DNA of 64,000 nt from an uncultured Endozoicomonas sp. (GCF_947495845.1 NZ_CANMAO010000011.1:1-64000); one strand, 5' to 3'. Positions 29,676-38,631 are shown, counted from the stretch's first letter. The notes: a model not told the origin generated them from the letters alone. Numbers and translations: made by a program.

Positions 29676-31385
29676 TTACTCCTGCGTCACACGGTTCACT
29701 TCTTCCAAACTGGTGACACCTTGCAATACTTTCAGCAGGCCAGATTGTCGAAGGTTGTTAAAGCCTTCCTTCTCGGCTTGCTTTGAGATTTGCAGAGAGT
29801 TGCCTTCTTCCATAATGATCTGCTGCATGCCCGGTGTAATAGCCACAACCTCATAAATACCCACGCGGCCTTTATAACCATTGTTGCAGTTTTCACAGCC
29901 TTTAGGACCATAGATTTCGGCCTTAGCGGCCTGCTCAACGGTAAAGCCTTCTTCCAGCAGTGTTTCAGTTGGGATTTTCATTTTAACTTTGCAGCCACTG
30001 CACAACCTTCGAGCCAACCGCTGGGCAATAATCAAGCTGACGGACGTAGCAATGTTGAACGAGGGCACACCCATGTTCTGCATACGGGTCAGGGTTTCTG
30101 CTGCGCTGTTGGTGTGCAGGGTGGACATTACCATGTGCCCGGTCTGAGCCGCTTTAATGGCAATGTTAGCGGTTTCCAGATCTCGAATCTCGCCCACCAT
30201 GATGATGTCCGGGTCCTGACGAAGGAATGCCCGCAGCGCCTGACCAAAGTCCATGCCCTGTTTCGGATTCACGTTAACCTGATTGATACCTTCCAGGTTA
30301 ATTTCCACCGGGTCTTCCGCTGTGGAGATGTTTCGCTCCGGCGTGTTCAGAATGTTCAGGCCGGTATAAAGCGATACGGTTTTACCAGAACCGGTGGGGC
30401 CAGTAACCAGAATCATACCCTGCGGTTGATGCAGGGCATCCATGTACATTTGCTTCTGAGCGTCTTCATAACCCAGCGCGTCGATCCCCATTTTGGCGCT
30501 GGATGGATCAAGAATACGCAGTACGATTTTTTCGCCCCACAGTGTGGGCAGGGTGTTTACCCGGAAGTCGATAGCCTTGGTTTTGGACAGCTTCATCTTG
30601 ATACGGCCATCCTGAGGCTTCCGGCGCTCAGAAATGTCCATAGCAGACATAATTTTAAGACGGGAGGCAATTCGTGGGCTCAAACCAACGGGAGGGCGGG
30701 CGACTTCGTGCAGTACACCATCGGTACGAAAACGAACCCGGAAGGCTTTCTCATAAGGCTCAAAGTGAAGATCCGATGCGCCGCCTTTAATAGCGGTGAG
30801 CAGCATTTTGTTAACGAACTTAACCACAGGTGTGTCATCTTGACCACCGCCACCATCGTCCCCTGGCGCATCGTCGTCAACAGCGCTGACTTCAAGGTCT
30901 TCCAGGTTGCCAAGTTCTTCATCGTCCAGATCCGACATGGCCTGGCTGGAATCATCCAGCGTCTTGTCAATCATCTTCGTCAGCTGGCTTTCTTCAGCCA
31001 GCACCGGGTTCATGGTTAAACCCGTGTTGAAGCGGATTTCATCCAGACCGTGGTGATCTGAAGGGTCAGAAATAGCAATAAACAACATGGAGCCGCGCTT
31101 TATCAGCGGCAGCACATTGTGCTTGCGGATCAGCTTTTCCTGCACCACGTTGGTTGGGAAGTGGGCTTTATCGTACGCAGCCAGATCCATCACCGGCAAG
31201 CCAAACTCTTCCGCAACGGCCAACATCAGCCCTTTTGGGTTCACCTGTTTTTTATCAAGAAGGTATCGGAAAAGAGATTGCTGAGCCTGGGCGGCACCGG
31301 CTTCTGCCTGACGGATGGCCATTTCATCCATCAATTTATCAGCCAGCAGGCGGGCGGCCAGCCCTGTCAGAGGTTTGTTTGCCAT
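29676..31385 (-). CDS. pilB: Type IV pilus assembly ATPase PilB
   Basis: 569 residues, the normal size. The N-terminal MshEN/GspE-N domain (~1-150) is followed by an acidic linker and the ATPase core, with Walker A GPTGSGKT at about 329-336, the Asp box, Walker B (DPDIIMVGEIRDLETANIAI) and the His box (STLHTNSAAETLTRM). The zinc-binding tetracysteine region is CSGC and CENC. It powers pilus extension at the inner membrane. No pilC or pilD follows; the next gene downstream is the convergent putA. The pilin genes lie upstream on the other strand. Confidence 0.95.
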   Translation of the reverse strand: MANKPLTGLAARLLADKLMDEMAIRQAEAGAAQAQQSLFRYLLDKKQVNPKGLMLAVAEEFGLPVMDLAAYDKAHFPTNVVQEKLIRKHNVLPLIKRGSMLFIAISDPSDHHGLDEIRFNTGLTMNPVLAEESQLTKMIDKTLDDSSQAMSDLDDEELGNLEDLEVSAVDDDAPGDDGGGGQDDTPVVKFVNKMLLTAIKGGASDLHFEPYEKAFRVRFRTDGVLHEVARPPVGLSPRIASRLKIMSAMDISERRKPQDGRIKMKLSKTKAIDFRVNTLPTLWGEKIVLRILDPSSAKMGIDALGYEDAQKQMYMDALHQPQGMILVTGPTGSGKTVSLYTGLNILNTPERNISTAEDPVEINLEGINQVNVNPKQGMDFGQALRAFLRQDPDIIMVGEIRDLETANIAIKAAQTGHMVMSTLHTNSAAETLTRMQNMGVPSFNIATSVSLIIAQRLARRLCSGCKVKMKIPTETLLEEGFTVEQAAKAEIYGPKGCENCNNGYKGRVGIYEVVAITPGMQQIIMEEGNSLQISKQAEKEGFNNLRQSGLLKVLQGVTSLEEVNRVTQE

Positions 31386-31544
31386 AACCCGTGTCTGTAC
31401 CCGTATCTATCCCTGAGGGGGGAGTGTTTAGAGAATGATAAGTACTATATCAGCATAAATGGCGGATAGTTAAGGGGATTTTGTGTTGTACAGCACATCT
31501 TGTTGCCCTGCTTTGAGCTGCGTAGGGTTGCCGACGAATCAGCT

Positions 31545-31937
31545 TCACAGCACCGTTTTAAGGTGAAGATGTTCCACAAAAGGTTGAAAATCCCGATCGG
31601 AGTGAAGCAGTGAAGCGTTGTGTTCTATGCACCAGGTGGTAATGATTACATCAATGGTTTTTCGAATGGTAATGCCTCTTTGCCTGAGCTTACGAAAGTT
31701 ATCAGCGCTTGCCAGTGCAAGAGACGGAGAGCATAAAGAAAAGGTTTCCAGCTCAGTTAGCAGGCGCTTTGCCTGATCAAAATCGCTTTGTTTTCTAAAC
31801 CCTTGCAGTACTTCAGTGAGAATCAAGTCACCCATTACCAGAAACTGATTGTCTAATAGCTGATTAAGGCGATCAGTTTCCGGTGTCCGCTTACCGTTGA
31901 AATAATCAATCCAAACGGAAGAGTCTACCAAAATCAA
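31545..31937 (-). CDS. vapC: VapC-type PIN-domain toxin
   Basis: 130 residues with a PIN-domain start MILVDSSVWIDYFNGKRTPE (acidic Asp5), the second acidic residue in LILTEVLQGF (Glu42), and later acidic residues in TIDVIITTWCIEH and LLHSDRDFQPF. All four metal-site acids seem present, so it is probably an active RNase. It overlaps the upstream antitoxin gene by 4 bases (ATGA), typical translational coupling. A half REP-like site (GTAGGGTTGCCGAC, near 31523) lies just after its 3' end. Confidence 0.9.
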   Translation of the reverse strand: MILVDSSVWIDYFNGKRTPETDRLNQLLDNQFLVMGDLILTEVLQGFRKQSDFDQAKRLLTELETFSLCSPSLALASADNFRKLRQRGITIRKTIDVIITTWCIEHNASLLHSDRDFQPFVEHLHLKTVL

Positions 31938-32128
31938 TGCTGATTTCTCATATCATTCAAATCACCATCCCATTGAAGCTTGCCTCGGAGTTGGCGGATT
32001 TTCCGTTGCTTGCTCAGCTGGATTAATGCTTTCAACCCGGCCTCTACGGCTTCTTTTTTCGTGCTAAGGCCACTGCTTTTCAGCGCCTGCTCCATTAACT
32101 CATCATTGATCACGATATTGGTTCGCAT
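31934..32128 (-). CDS. vapB: VapB-type antitoxin
   Basis: 64 residues. MRTNIVINDELMEQALKSSG followed by STKKEAVEAGLKALIQL is the classic N-terminal ribbon-helix-helix of this VapB class (DUF2191). The C-terminal tail RGKLQWDGDLNDMRNQH should wrap around the toxin. The pair is expected to bind its own promoter just upstream, between 32128 and the truncated pilin. Confidence 0.9.
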   Translation of the reverse strand: MRTNIVINDELMEQALKSSGLSTKKEAVEAGLKALIQLSKQRKIRQLRGKLQWDGDLNDMRNQH

Positions 32129-32168
32129 GGTTTATCTTCCAGAGTGATGTGTATGAATTATTATCTAT

Positions 32169-32615
32169 TTGTGTATTGTAGATGGATTTGTTGGGCTGGC
32201 AAATCAGGCTGAGTACCGTAGGGTTGCCGACAACAAAATTCGACAACATGCTTATCAGACTTATACGCAGAGAGCTAGATTCTCAGAGGTAGTTACTGCT
32301 ACGACAGCGGTCAAAACAGCTGTAGAAATATGTGGTCAGACAGCAGCAACTGCAACTACCTTTAATGCAAACTGCATTGATGGCAGTAATGGTGTAAGCA
32401 ATGTTGCTGCTAGTGGAAACGTTGCGTCAGTAGCGGCTACTGCCGGTGCAAATGCGGACGAAGTTATTGTGACAGCAACTGCTCAAAACCTTGAACCTGT
32501 TGGCACTGGAGCTGGTGCTCAACCTACATACATCATGACTGGTACGCTGGCTAATGGTCAGATTACTTGGGCTGTAACTGGTACTTGTGTTGCAGCAGGC
32601 TTGTGCAGCGACTAA
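32169..32615 (+). pseudogene. Truncated type IV pilin, N-terminus lost
   Basis: The frame from 32250 reads AYQTYTQRARFSEVVTATTA, the typical post-helix part of a PilA-like pilin (compare IPxYQxYTxRAQ), followed by a Thr/Ala-rich head with a Cys pair and the end CVAAGLCSD. The leader peptide, the FTLIEL motif and the membrane helix are missing. The bases before the junction instead hold a REP-like half-site (GTAGGGTTGCCGAC at 32218-32231). Without the leader it cannot be processed by PilD or assembled, so it is best read as a remnant or a silent cassette. Intact pilA lies 1.6 kb downstream. Confidence 0.75.
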
Positions 32616-32647
32616 TTACCGGATCTCCTTCCCACGTTCCGAGCCAG

Positions 32648-32678
32648 GTAGGTCGGTAATCCCAACGGGATTGCCGAC
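32648..32678 (+). repeat. REP-like palindrome
   Basis: GTAGGTCGGTAATCCC then AACGGGATTGCCGAC, a hairpin of the same family as 29563-29648 and 39439-39469, placed after the pilin remnant. Confidence 0.75.
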
Positions 32679-32796
32679 ATTCAAACCCACCGCAAATACC
32701 AATCCCGCTTTATTTCTTCTCATTTAATATCTCCTAATCTTGCTTCTGATATTGCGTATGCAATGATTGGCGCATGGTATTGTTTCGGGTTTTGTT

Positions 32797-32821
32797 GTCG
32801 GCAACCCTTTGGGTTACCGAC
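32797..32821 (-). repeat. REP-like palindrome, opposite orientation
   Basis: GTCGGCAACCC then TTTGGGTTACCGAC. With 32648-32678 it forms an inverted pair 118 bases apart. A different palindrome (TTCCCACGCTGGAGCATGGGAA, about 32851-32872) follows it and recurs at 34667-34765. Confidence 0.7.
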
Positions 32822-32915
32822 GGTGCTTTGTCGGAAAGTTCGGTATGCATTCCCACGCTGGAGCATGGGAACGAGATATCTTGACCAAAATATATTCAGT
32901 ACATACAATGTATTT

Positions 32916-33203
32916 ATGGTTAAATTTGAATGGGATAAGGCTAAAGACTTATCCAATCTAAAAAAGCATGGTATCTCTTTTGAGGAGGCAAAGAGCGTAT
33001 TTTATGATGAATATGCCGTCCAATATTATGATGAAGAAAATTCAGGCTTTGAAGATAGATTTTTAATGGTTGGTCTTAGTCATGAATCAAGAGTTCTTCT
33101 TGTTTGTCATTGTGAGAGAGATTCTGGTCAATCAATTCGCATTATCTCAGCACGTAAAGCTACGAATAATGAGCGCAAATACTATGAAGGGGGGTTGTCA
33201 TGA
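32916..33203 (+). CDS. brnT: BrnT-type toxin (RelE-like fold)
   Basis: 95 residues from the ATG at 32916. MVKFEWDKAKDLSNLKKHGI with SFEEAKSVFYD is the BrnT family start, and RIISARKATNNERKYYEG is the family end, carrying the conserved catalytic-region Arg/Glu residues. BrnT is a ribonuclease neutralised by BrnA. An in-frame ATG at 32763 would extend the protein through REP-like DNA and is not credible. It overlaps brnA by 4 bases. Confidence 0.92.
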   Translation: MVKFEWDKAKDLSNLKKHGISFEEAKSVFYDEYAVQYYDEENSGFEDRFLMVGLSHESRVLLVCHCERDSGQSIRIISARKATNNERKYYEGGLS

Positions 33204-33424
33204 AAGATGAATATGATCTGTCCAAAATGAAGTCCCGCAAGAATCCATATGCCTCAAAACTGAAAAAACCAGTCACCATGAGGCTTGGTGAAGATGTTAT
33301 AGATTATTTTAAAAAGATGGCAGAAGAAACAGGCGTACCCTATCAAAGCCTCATCAATCTTTACCTTAAAGACTGTGTGACGCAACATCGGAAAATTGAT
33401 ATCTCGTGGCAAGCCAGGACATAA
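33200..33424 (+). CDS. brnA: BrnA-type antitoxin
   Basis: 74 residues. Polar N-terminus, then KKPVTMRLGEDVIDYFKKMA and GVPYQSLINLYLKDCV, a ribbon-helix-helix DNA-binding fold of the BrnA family. As in other BrnTA modules the toxin gene comes first and the two overlap (ATGA at 33200-33203). It should repress the operon and bind BrnT. Confidence 0.9.
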   Translation: MKDEYDLSKMKSRKNPYASKLKKPVTMRLGEDVIDYFKKMAEETGVPYQSLINLYLKDCVTQHRKIDISWQART

Positions 33425-33520
33425 AAAATCCAGCGGATTGCCTTCGGCAGCCGCTAAACTTGGTGGTATGGCAACCGCATTTGGGAGCAATGCATTCATA
33501 AACAAGAAGCTTTCAACACA

Positions 33521-33985
33521 TCAATTAACCATCACCTCCCGCGCCAAAATCCGTGAAGCGTCAAACCCATTAAACAGAAACGACTCTTCACTGCTCCCTT
33601 TTTCATACTGCACTTCATACATCAAAAAGAACGCACGCCCATTCTGGCTATTGAGCCAGTCTTTATAGTTGCTATGCCACCCGATATAACGATGGCTTAG
33701 ATAAGCCCCCAGCTTCTCATCCAGCAGAGGTTTATAGATGTCCTTTTTTATACCTGACGCCGTAATCCAGTGGTCCGCCGTGGATATAATCAATGAACCC
33801 TCATCGACAGACGATTCCGCTTCATTGATCGCTGAGAAATAACGCTCTACCTGTTGCTGATACAGGTATTGCATACTGGCAAAGATAACCACCACCGCGG
33901 ATAGTAAGACAATCAGCAATAGCCCGCCTCGTAAAACCCAGGATTGATAACGATCCCTCACCAACACTCTATTTTCAAAGTTCAT
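33521..33985 (-). CDS. Hypothetical single-span membrane protein
   Basis: 154 residues, family not recognised. A short basic N-terminus, one hydrophobic segment at ~18-45 (VLRGGLLLIVLLSAVVVIFA) and a soluble, presumably periplasmic, domain of ~110 residues rich in Tyr, Ser and Asp. The layout recalls minor pilus-associated or sensor proteins, and the gene lies between brnA and pilA, divergent from pilA, but no motif supports a pilus role. Confidence 0.6.
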   Translation of the reverse strand: MNFENRVLVRDRYQSWVLRGGLLLIVLLSAVVVIFASMQYLYQQQVERYFSAINEAESSVDEGSLIISTADHWITASGIKKDIYKPLLDEKLGAYLSHRYIGWHSNYKDWLNSQNGRAFFLMYEVQYEKGSSEESFLFNGFDASRILAREVMVN

Positions 33986-34220
33986 CTTCCCACCCTGAGC
34001 ACCGAACCGACATTAATCTGTCTATCGGTCAATCAGCAGAAAATAAGAGGACAAAAGAGTGCTTTTATTGACGGGCGGAACAATGGGTCGACGGGCTTCT
34101 TTGTGAATTGAAGCGGAACGGATATGCCTTTCCTAGGCTTATTAAAGGGCTGCAGGCCAATGCCGACAAGGCTGCAATGGATCGCAGTGCTGTGAATAAC
34201 CCAACGTTGAGGAAAAGGCT

Positions 34221-34652
34221 ATGAAAACATGGATGTCTAGACAAAAGCAGTCGGGTTTTACCCTGATTGAATTGATGATCGTCGTGGCGATTATCGGTAT
34301 TCTGGCAGCGGTTGCGATTCCGCAGTATCAGAACTACACCAAAAATGCTCAGGTTGCTGCAGCGCTTTCAGAAGCTAGCTCGTTTCGTACAGCCGTTGGA
34401 GTATGTGCAGTATCAAATGCGCTATCTTCCTGTACGGAAACTGCTATGGGGATATCTGATACCAGTAAAGTAGCGTATACAGACCCTACTGCAACTGCTG
34501 GTCCCGTAATTACAGTAACGCCGGGAGGCCCCTTAAACGCTGAAACTGTTGCTATCACCACAACAGATGGTATTAACTGGACTGTTTCAACTGCAGCAGG
34601 TACAAACATTGCCGCTACAGATGCTTATAAAAAATGGGCTGCAGGTCTTTAA
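34221..34652 (+). CDS. pilA: Type IVa major pilin PilA
   Basis: 143 residues. Short basic leader ending in Gly12, then [20 protein letters not shown] with Glu at mature position 5 and [12 protein letters not shown]: a canonical class III signal for the prepilin peptidase PilD. The head is Thr/Ala-rich with a likely disulfide between the cysteines of VGVCAV and SSCTE. AGGAAAAGG lies 4-5 bases before the ATG. It faces away from pilB. In many gammaproteobacteria pilA, pilB and nadC are adjacent; here they are interrupted by TA modules and ligB. Confidence 0.93.
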   Translation: MKTWMSRQKQSGFTLIELMIVVAIIGILAAVAIPQYQNYTKNAQVAAALSEASSFRTAVGVCAVSNALSSCTETAMGISDTSKVAYTDPTATAGPVITVTPGGPLNAETVAITTTDGINWTVSTAAGTNIAATDAYKKWAAGL

Positions 34653-34666
34653 GAGTTGATCTCGTT

Positions 34667-34765
34667 CCCACGCTTATTAGAGGGTGTCGCAAAACTCCAA
34701 ATATCTCGTTCCCACGCAAAACATGGGAATCAGGGCTTTTGCGACAACCTCGCTTAGTGTGGGAA
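34667..34765. repeat. CGTTCCCACG-type repeat cluster after pilA
   Basis: CTCGTTCCCACG occurs twice (34670 and 34709) and an inverted GTGTGGGAACG follows near 34757. CAAAACATGGGAA sits between. It is the same motif as 32851-32872. The cluster separates convergent pilA and ligB and may act as a hairpin barrier. Confidence 0.6.
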
Positions 34766-34782
34766 CGTATACCCTTCTCCAG

Positions 34783-36483
34783 TCACCGACTATTCATAAA
34801 TTTAATCAACCTTCTCACTTCCTCCATCTCCAGATACTCTTTCATCAAACCGTGACCTCGAAAACCTGAAGTAGCGCATTGTATTGTCTTACTTTCCGTA
34901 AACGTCAGTAACTCCTCAAGTTCCGTTATACACGTCAGCAAAAGGCTCAGCTTTTGACGTCCCAGCCCGGGGATACCAAGAGCACGAATCTGTTGCTCAA
35001 GGCCTTTTGGTTTTTTGATGGCGGCAATCAATGCTGTGCTGTCAGAATGATTCATACCGACAGCTTGTAACTGATCACTTGTTACCAGTAATAGATCAGG
35101 CAGTGATTGGGTATTTCCTGCAACTATTAATTTTTGAATGATTGAACGATCGATGGGCAAATAAAGACCTTGCTTGCCGGCGAGCCAAAGTATCCGCGCT
35201 ATAAATTGTTGCTCACAATCCGGCGAATAGCTCAGACAGGTTAGAGGCGTATATTTTTCCGGGTCTGGATATTGAGGTTGCTCCCGATCTTCAGGCCGAA
35301 AAAGTACTTTTCCAAATACAGGGATGGCGCCACCTTTCAAGTGCAAACTCATCTGATCGAGAACAGCAATGTCTTTTTTCTGTAGTGTAGAAAGGCTTCC
35401 AAGAGAAATTCTGGCGATGGTCTTTCCCTGAATCTCCACTGGCTCCAGAATTAAAACCGGTGTGATTCTCCCGGTTCTGCCAATAGTGAATTCAATCTCT
35501 TTAACTTGTGTGGTGGCTGCTTTGGCGGTGAATTTCCAAGCCAGAGCCCAGTTGGGGGCATCACCAGACCATCCGGCATCTTGTCGAAATTTCAGATCAT
35601 TGGCTTTGATCACGATGCCGTCCATCAGGAAGTCAGGTTGCTTCTTATTATTGTAACGTTGTCGTAGGAGTTCGATTTGTTCAAAAGTTGTGACCGGGAA
35701 AGTATTCTGTTGTAGAGCACTGAATCCAAATCGGTTCAGCTGTGTAATAGACTCGGATGCTGTTTCATAAGGGCTGTTTATCCAGTGCCAAGGGAAGAAG
35801 TCAGCATACTGTAACTGTTGTGAATCAGGCGTCTTCCGATTAACAAGGCCAGCGATGAAATGTCGAGCAGAAGCGAATGATGCAAGCATTGCGTCGGGTA
35901 TTTTATCTAACCGAATAAACAATTCACCATGAAGAACAATCAATGGCTGCGAAGGGAAACGTATCTCTTTTGGGATCGCTGGTATTTCTTCAATATGCTG
36001 AAGAATATCCATACCATATTCGCCATTGCCTCGGGTCGATGCGCTGGTGAGCTTTCCATTCTTGTAAATTAATTCAACGGCAATGCCGTCGATTTTTGGT
36101 TGCACCAGTAATTGCTGATTAGGCAGGCTGTCTAAAAATTGGTGTACATCCTTTTCATCCGAAGCCTTTCTCAGGCTTCCCATTGGGCTATGGTGAAGAA
36201 TCGTATATTTGTCATGGGGTTTATGAGGCTGCTTAGTTACCGGGATATTCGGAAAACAGTGTGTCCAAAATGTTAATTTCCGAGTTAGGGAATCGTATTC
36301 ATCATCACTGATAACCGGGGAGTTCTGGTTAAAATAGAGATCATCGTGATAACGAATCTCTTGCACCAGCCTTTGCATATTGGCTGTCGCGGCCGCTTTG
36401 TTCCATTCAGGGCAGGGTTGTGAAAAGTGTGCAAAGACAGTGAATGGCAGCAGAAGTAATACAATAGTGGTTATTGTTTTCAT
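34783..36483 (-). CDS. ligB: NAD-dependent DNA ligase LigB, with signal peptide
   Basis: 566 residues from the ATG at 36483; the in-frame ATG at 36525 lies inside the nadC terminator and is unlikely. The first 18 residues (MKTITTIVLLLLPFTVFA) look like a signal peptide, as E. coli LigB also has. The adenylation domain holds the AMP-accepting lysine in QPKIDG (Lys130); GRTGRITPVLILEPV is in the OB fold. Helix-hairpin-helix repeats follow; the four-Cys zinc finger is reduced to LTCLSYSPDCEQQF. The BRCT domain of LigA is absent. It seals nicks in vitro; the cell role is unclear. Confidence 0.9.
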   Translation of the reverse strand: MKTITTIVLLLLPFTVFAHFSQPCPEWNKAAATANMQRLVQEIRYHDDLYFNQNSPVISDDEYDSLTRKLTFWTHCFPNIPVTKQPHKPHDKYTILHHSPMGSLRKASDEKDVHQFLDSLPNQQLLVQPKIDGIAVELIYKNGKLTSASTRGNGEYGMDILQHIEEIPAIPKEIRFPSQPLIVLHGELFIRLDKIPDAMLASFASARHFIAGLVNRKTPDSQQLQYADFFPWHWINSPYETASESITQLNRFGFSALQQNTFPVTTFEQIELLRQRYNNKKQPDFLMDGIVIKANDLKFRQDAGWSGDAPNWALAWKFTAKAATTQVKEIEFTIGRTGRITPVLILEPVEIQGKTIARISLGSLSTLQKKDIAVLDQMSLHLKGGAIPVFGKVLFRPEDREQPQYPDPEKYTPLTCLSYSPDCEQQFIARILWLAGKQGLYLPIDRSIIQKLIVAGNTQSLPDLLLVTSDQLQAVGMNHSDSTALIAAIKKPKGLEQQIRALGIPGLGRQKLSLLLTCITELEELLTFTESKTIQCATSGFRGHGLMKEYLEMEEVRRLIKFMNSR

Positions 36484-36503
36484 ACTTTGATTAAAACATG
36501 AAA

Positions 36504-36550
36504 ACGAAAAAAACGTCATACCCATGCTGAATGAAGCATGGGTATGACGT
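36504..36550 (-). terminator. Terminator after nadC
   Basis: A perfect 16-bp stem, ACGTCATACCCATGCT with AGCATGGGTATGACGT and a 6-base loop, followed on the minus strand by a run of seven T. It lies directly downstream of nadC and upstream of ligB. Confidence 0.88.
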
Positions 36551-36556
36551 TACCAA

Positions 36557-37432
36557 TTAATCAATAATCCGCATGGATAAATCCACCGATTGGCAATCCT
36601 TGGTCAGCGTACCAATGGAAATAAAATCCACACCGGTTTCAGCAATAGGCAACAACGTTTGATCCGTGATGCCGCCAGACGCTTCCAGCTTTGGTGCTTT
36701 TCCAGTCAGGGTTTGATTGAGCTTCACGGTTTCATTGAGCTGTTGGAGTGGGAAATTATCCAGCATGATGATATCCGCACCGGCTTCCCGGGCGATGCGA
36801 AACTCATTCATACTTTCCACTTCAATCTCAACCGGTTTGCCGGGGGCGATGTCTCTGGCTTTAACAATCGCCTGGGCAATGCCGCCACAGGCTGCGATGT
36901 GGTTCTCTTTGATCAGGAACGCATCAAACAGACCAATGCGATGATTAAAACAGCCGCCAGCGGCAACGGCGTATTTCTGAGCAACTCGCAGCCCGGGCAG
37001 GGTTTTTCGGGTATCGAGTAGTTTAACTTGGGTGTTCTTCACCAGATTTGCATAGTGCCGGCAACGGGTAGCGGTGCCAGAGAGCGTCTGGAGAAAGTTC
37101 ATGGCATTGCGTTCGCCGGTTAACAGGCTGCGGGCTTTGCCTTTCAGGGTGAGCAAGGTTTGATTGGGCTCAACCTGTTCGCCTTCTTCTACCTGCCATT
37201 CCAGCTGAACATCCGGGTCAACCTGACGGAATACTTCGTCCACCCATGGGCGACCACAAATGATCGCACGATCCCGGCAGATGATTCTGGCTTCGGCCAT
37301 TTGGGATTCCGGAATCAGCGAGGCGGTGATATCCCCTGAGCCAATGTCTTCAGCAAGGGTCTGTTGGACATTGCTGTCGATAGCCCCTGGAAGAAGCGTG
37401 AGCAATGTATCGGGCAAGGTAAATGAAGTCAT
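36557..37432 (-). CDS. nadC: Nicotinate-nucleotide pyrophosphorylase (quinolinate phosphoribosyltransferase)
   Basis: 291 residues, normal. It converts quinolinate and PRPP to nicotinate mononucleotide in NAD synthesis. Motifs: [16 protein letters not shown] near the start, [20 protein letters not shown], then [40 protein letters not shown], and the late [12 protein letters not shown] and [12 protein letters not shown] terminator follows. Proximity to pilA and pilB is the ancestral arrangement seen in E. coli (nadC-ppdD-hofB). Confidence 0.97.
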   Translation of the reverse strand: MTSFTLPDTLLTLLPGAIDSNVQQTLAEDIGSGDITASLIPESQMAEARIICRDRAIICGRPWVDEVFRQVDPDVQLEWQVEEGEQVEPNQTLLTLKGKARSLLTGERNAMNFLQTLSGTATRCRHYANLVKNTQVKLLDTRKTLPGLRVAQKYAVAAGGCFNHRIGLFDAFLIKENHIAACGGIAQAIVKARDIAPGKPVEIEVESMNEFRIAREAGADIIMLDNFPLQQLNETVKLNQTLTGKAPKLEASGGITDQTLLPIAETGVDFISIGTLTKDCQSVDLSMRIID

Positions 37433-37468
37433 GGTACTGCCGGCTTTTATTCAAATTTCGGGGGATTA

Positions 37469-37596
37469 TATACCCAAAGGATTTTAAGTTGCTACGCGGC
37501 GGCAAGTAAGTGAAGCCCCGTGAGCCTACATCGAGTAGGTGATCGGGGTGAGCGCGCGCAGCCAACAAAGTAGCAACTTGAAAGGCGATGGGTATA
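37469..37596 (+). mobile_element. MITE-like repeat C, well-conserved copy
   Basis: 128 bases from TATACCC to GGGTATA. Inner inverted arms: AAAGGATTTTAAGTTGCTAC against GTAGCAACTTGAAAGGCGAT. The core contains GTGATCGGGGTGAGCGCGCG. It sits upstream of nadC. This type of TATACCC element is widespread in marine gammaproteobacteria by general knowledge. A diverged copy is at 4226-4349. Confidence 0.7.
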
Positions 37597-37633
37597 AAGA
37601 GAATGCAGAGATTCTTGTAGATCGAAGAGCCTG

Positions 37634-38548
37634 CTATTCAATGTTTTTCTCTCGCAGCTGTTGTAGCAGCGATTGGTGAGCAGGTAACGGCAGGTTCAAT
37701 ACCCTGGCTCTGTTGATAAGGAAGCCGTTGATAAATGGTAGCTCCGTTATTCGTCCAAGCCGGGCATCCTGACAGGTTGAGGAGATATTGTTAGCGGTTG
37801 CCTGGCAAACGTTGAAGACCTGCTCTTTGAGGTGTGGGTTCTTCATTCCCGATTGTTGCAGAATCAGCGCTGTTTCTTCTATCAGTTGTTCAAGCTGCTG
37901 TTGACGTTCTGTGCCATCCAGAAGTTCACCATTACGGCAGCTGAACAAGGCTGTTAAACCATTGATGCAACAATTGATAGCAAGCTTGTGCCAGAGTTTT
38001 TCCTCTATGTGCTCACAGGTGTCTACTGAAAGGGGGAAGTTGTTTAGCAGCTCATCAAAAGTATCTGGGGGTGATGTTGTCATTGGGCCAATCCAGTTAC
38101 GTCCTTTGCCGGCGTGAACAACATGAAAAGGCGCTTCCAAATAAGCACCATCGGTGCTGCTACCCGCCCAGATAGTGTACTCAGGAAAAGTCTTGGCAAT
38201 GGCCTGTTGGCTGCCCATGCCATTTTGCAGCAGAAGAATTTTGCACGTATTCGCTAAATGCGGTCGGAGAGATTCTAAAGCGGGCAAAGCGTCCTGTGCT
38301 TTCGTGCAAACAATCAATCGGGAAATCGGGTATTTAAGATGGGCTGGCGTTGTCGTATTCACTTGAAAATGATGTGTCTCACCTTCAGCAGAAAGTGTTA
38401 ACGCTTGCTGATGTTGTTCACTCTTCAGCCGATGCTCTCTGAGAATTAGAGCAACGGGCAGCCCTTTGCGGCAAAGTGATGCAGCCCATAAGCAGCCAAT
38501 GCTGCCGGCGCCTAGAATGTACCAAGTTTCCTGAGGCAAAGCGTTCAT
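37634..38548 (-). CDS. panE: 2-dehydropantoate 2-reductase (ketopantoate reductase)
   Basis: 304 residues from the ATG at 38548, matching the usual ~303 and placing the NADPH-binding WYILGAGSIGCLWAASLCRK at the N-terminus. In-frame ATGs at 38578 and 38611 would add an unsupported tail. Conserved later blocks are VCTKAQD, LLQNGMGSQQAI and KLWHKLAINCCINGLTAL, with the catalytic lysine in the last. It reduces ketopantoate to pantoate for coenzyme A synthesis. It is divergent from the dodecin gene. Confidence 0.9.
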   Translation of the reverse strand: MNALPQETWYILGAGSIGCLWAASLCRKGLPVALILREHRLKSEQHQQALTLSAEGETHHFQVNTTTPAHLKYPISRLIVCTKAQDALPALESLRPHLANTCKILLLQNGMGSQQAIAKTFPEYTIWAGSSTDGAYLEAPFHVVHAGKGRNWIGPMTTSPPDTFDELLNNFPLSVDTCEHIEEKLWHKLAINCCINGLTALFSCRNGELLDGTERQQQLEQLIEETALILQQSGMKNPHLKEQVFNVCQATANNISSTCQDARLGRITELPFINGFLINRARVLNLPLPAHQSLLQQLREKNIE

Positions 38549-38631
38549 AATCAACGGAATAAAAAGGGCGAAGTTTATCATTTGCTGCCTATACTCAGAT
38601 AGCTTTTCCATAAACGATAAGGAGAGACACC

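Noticed and set aside
29790..31019. A 409-residue plus-strand frame opposite pilB
   Set aside because: His/Phe/Gly-rich shadow of pilB; pilB is unambiguous.
34020..34220. Sigma-54 promoter for pilA
   Set aside because: No TGGCAC-N5-TTGC-like sequence was found upstream.
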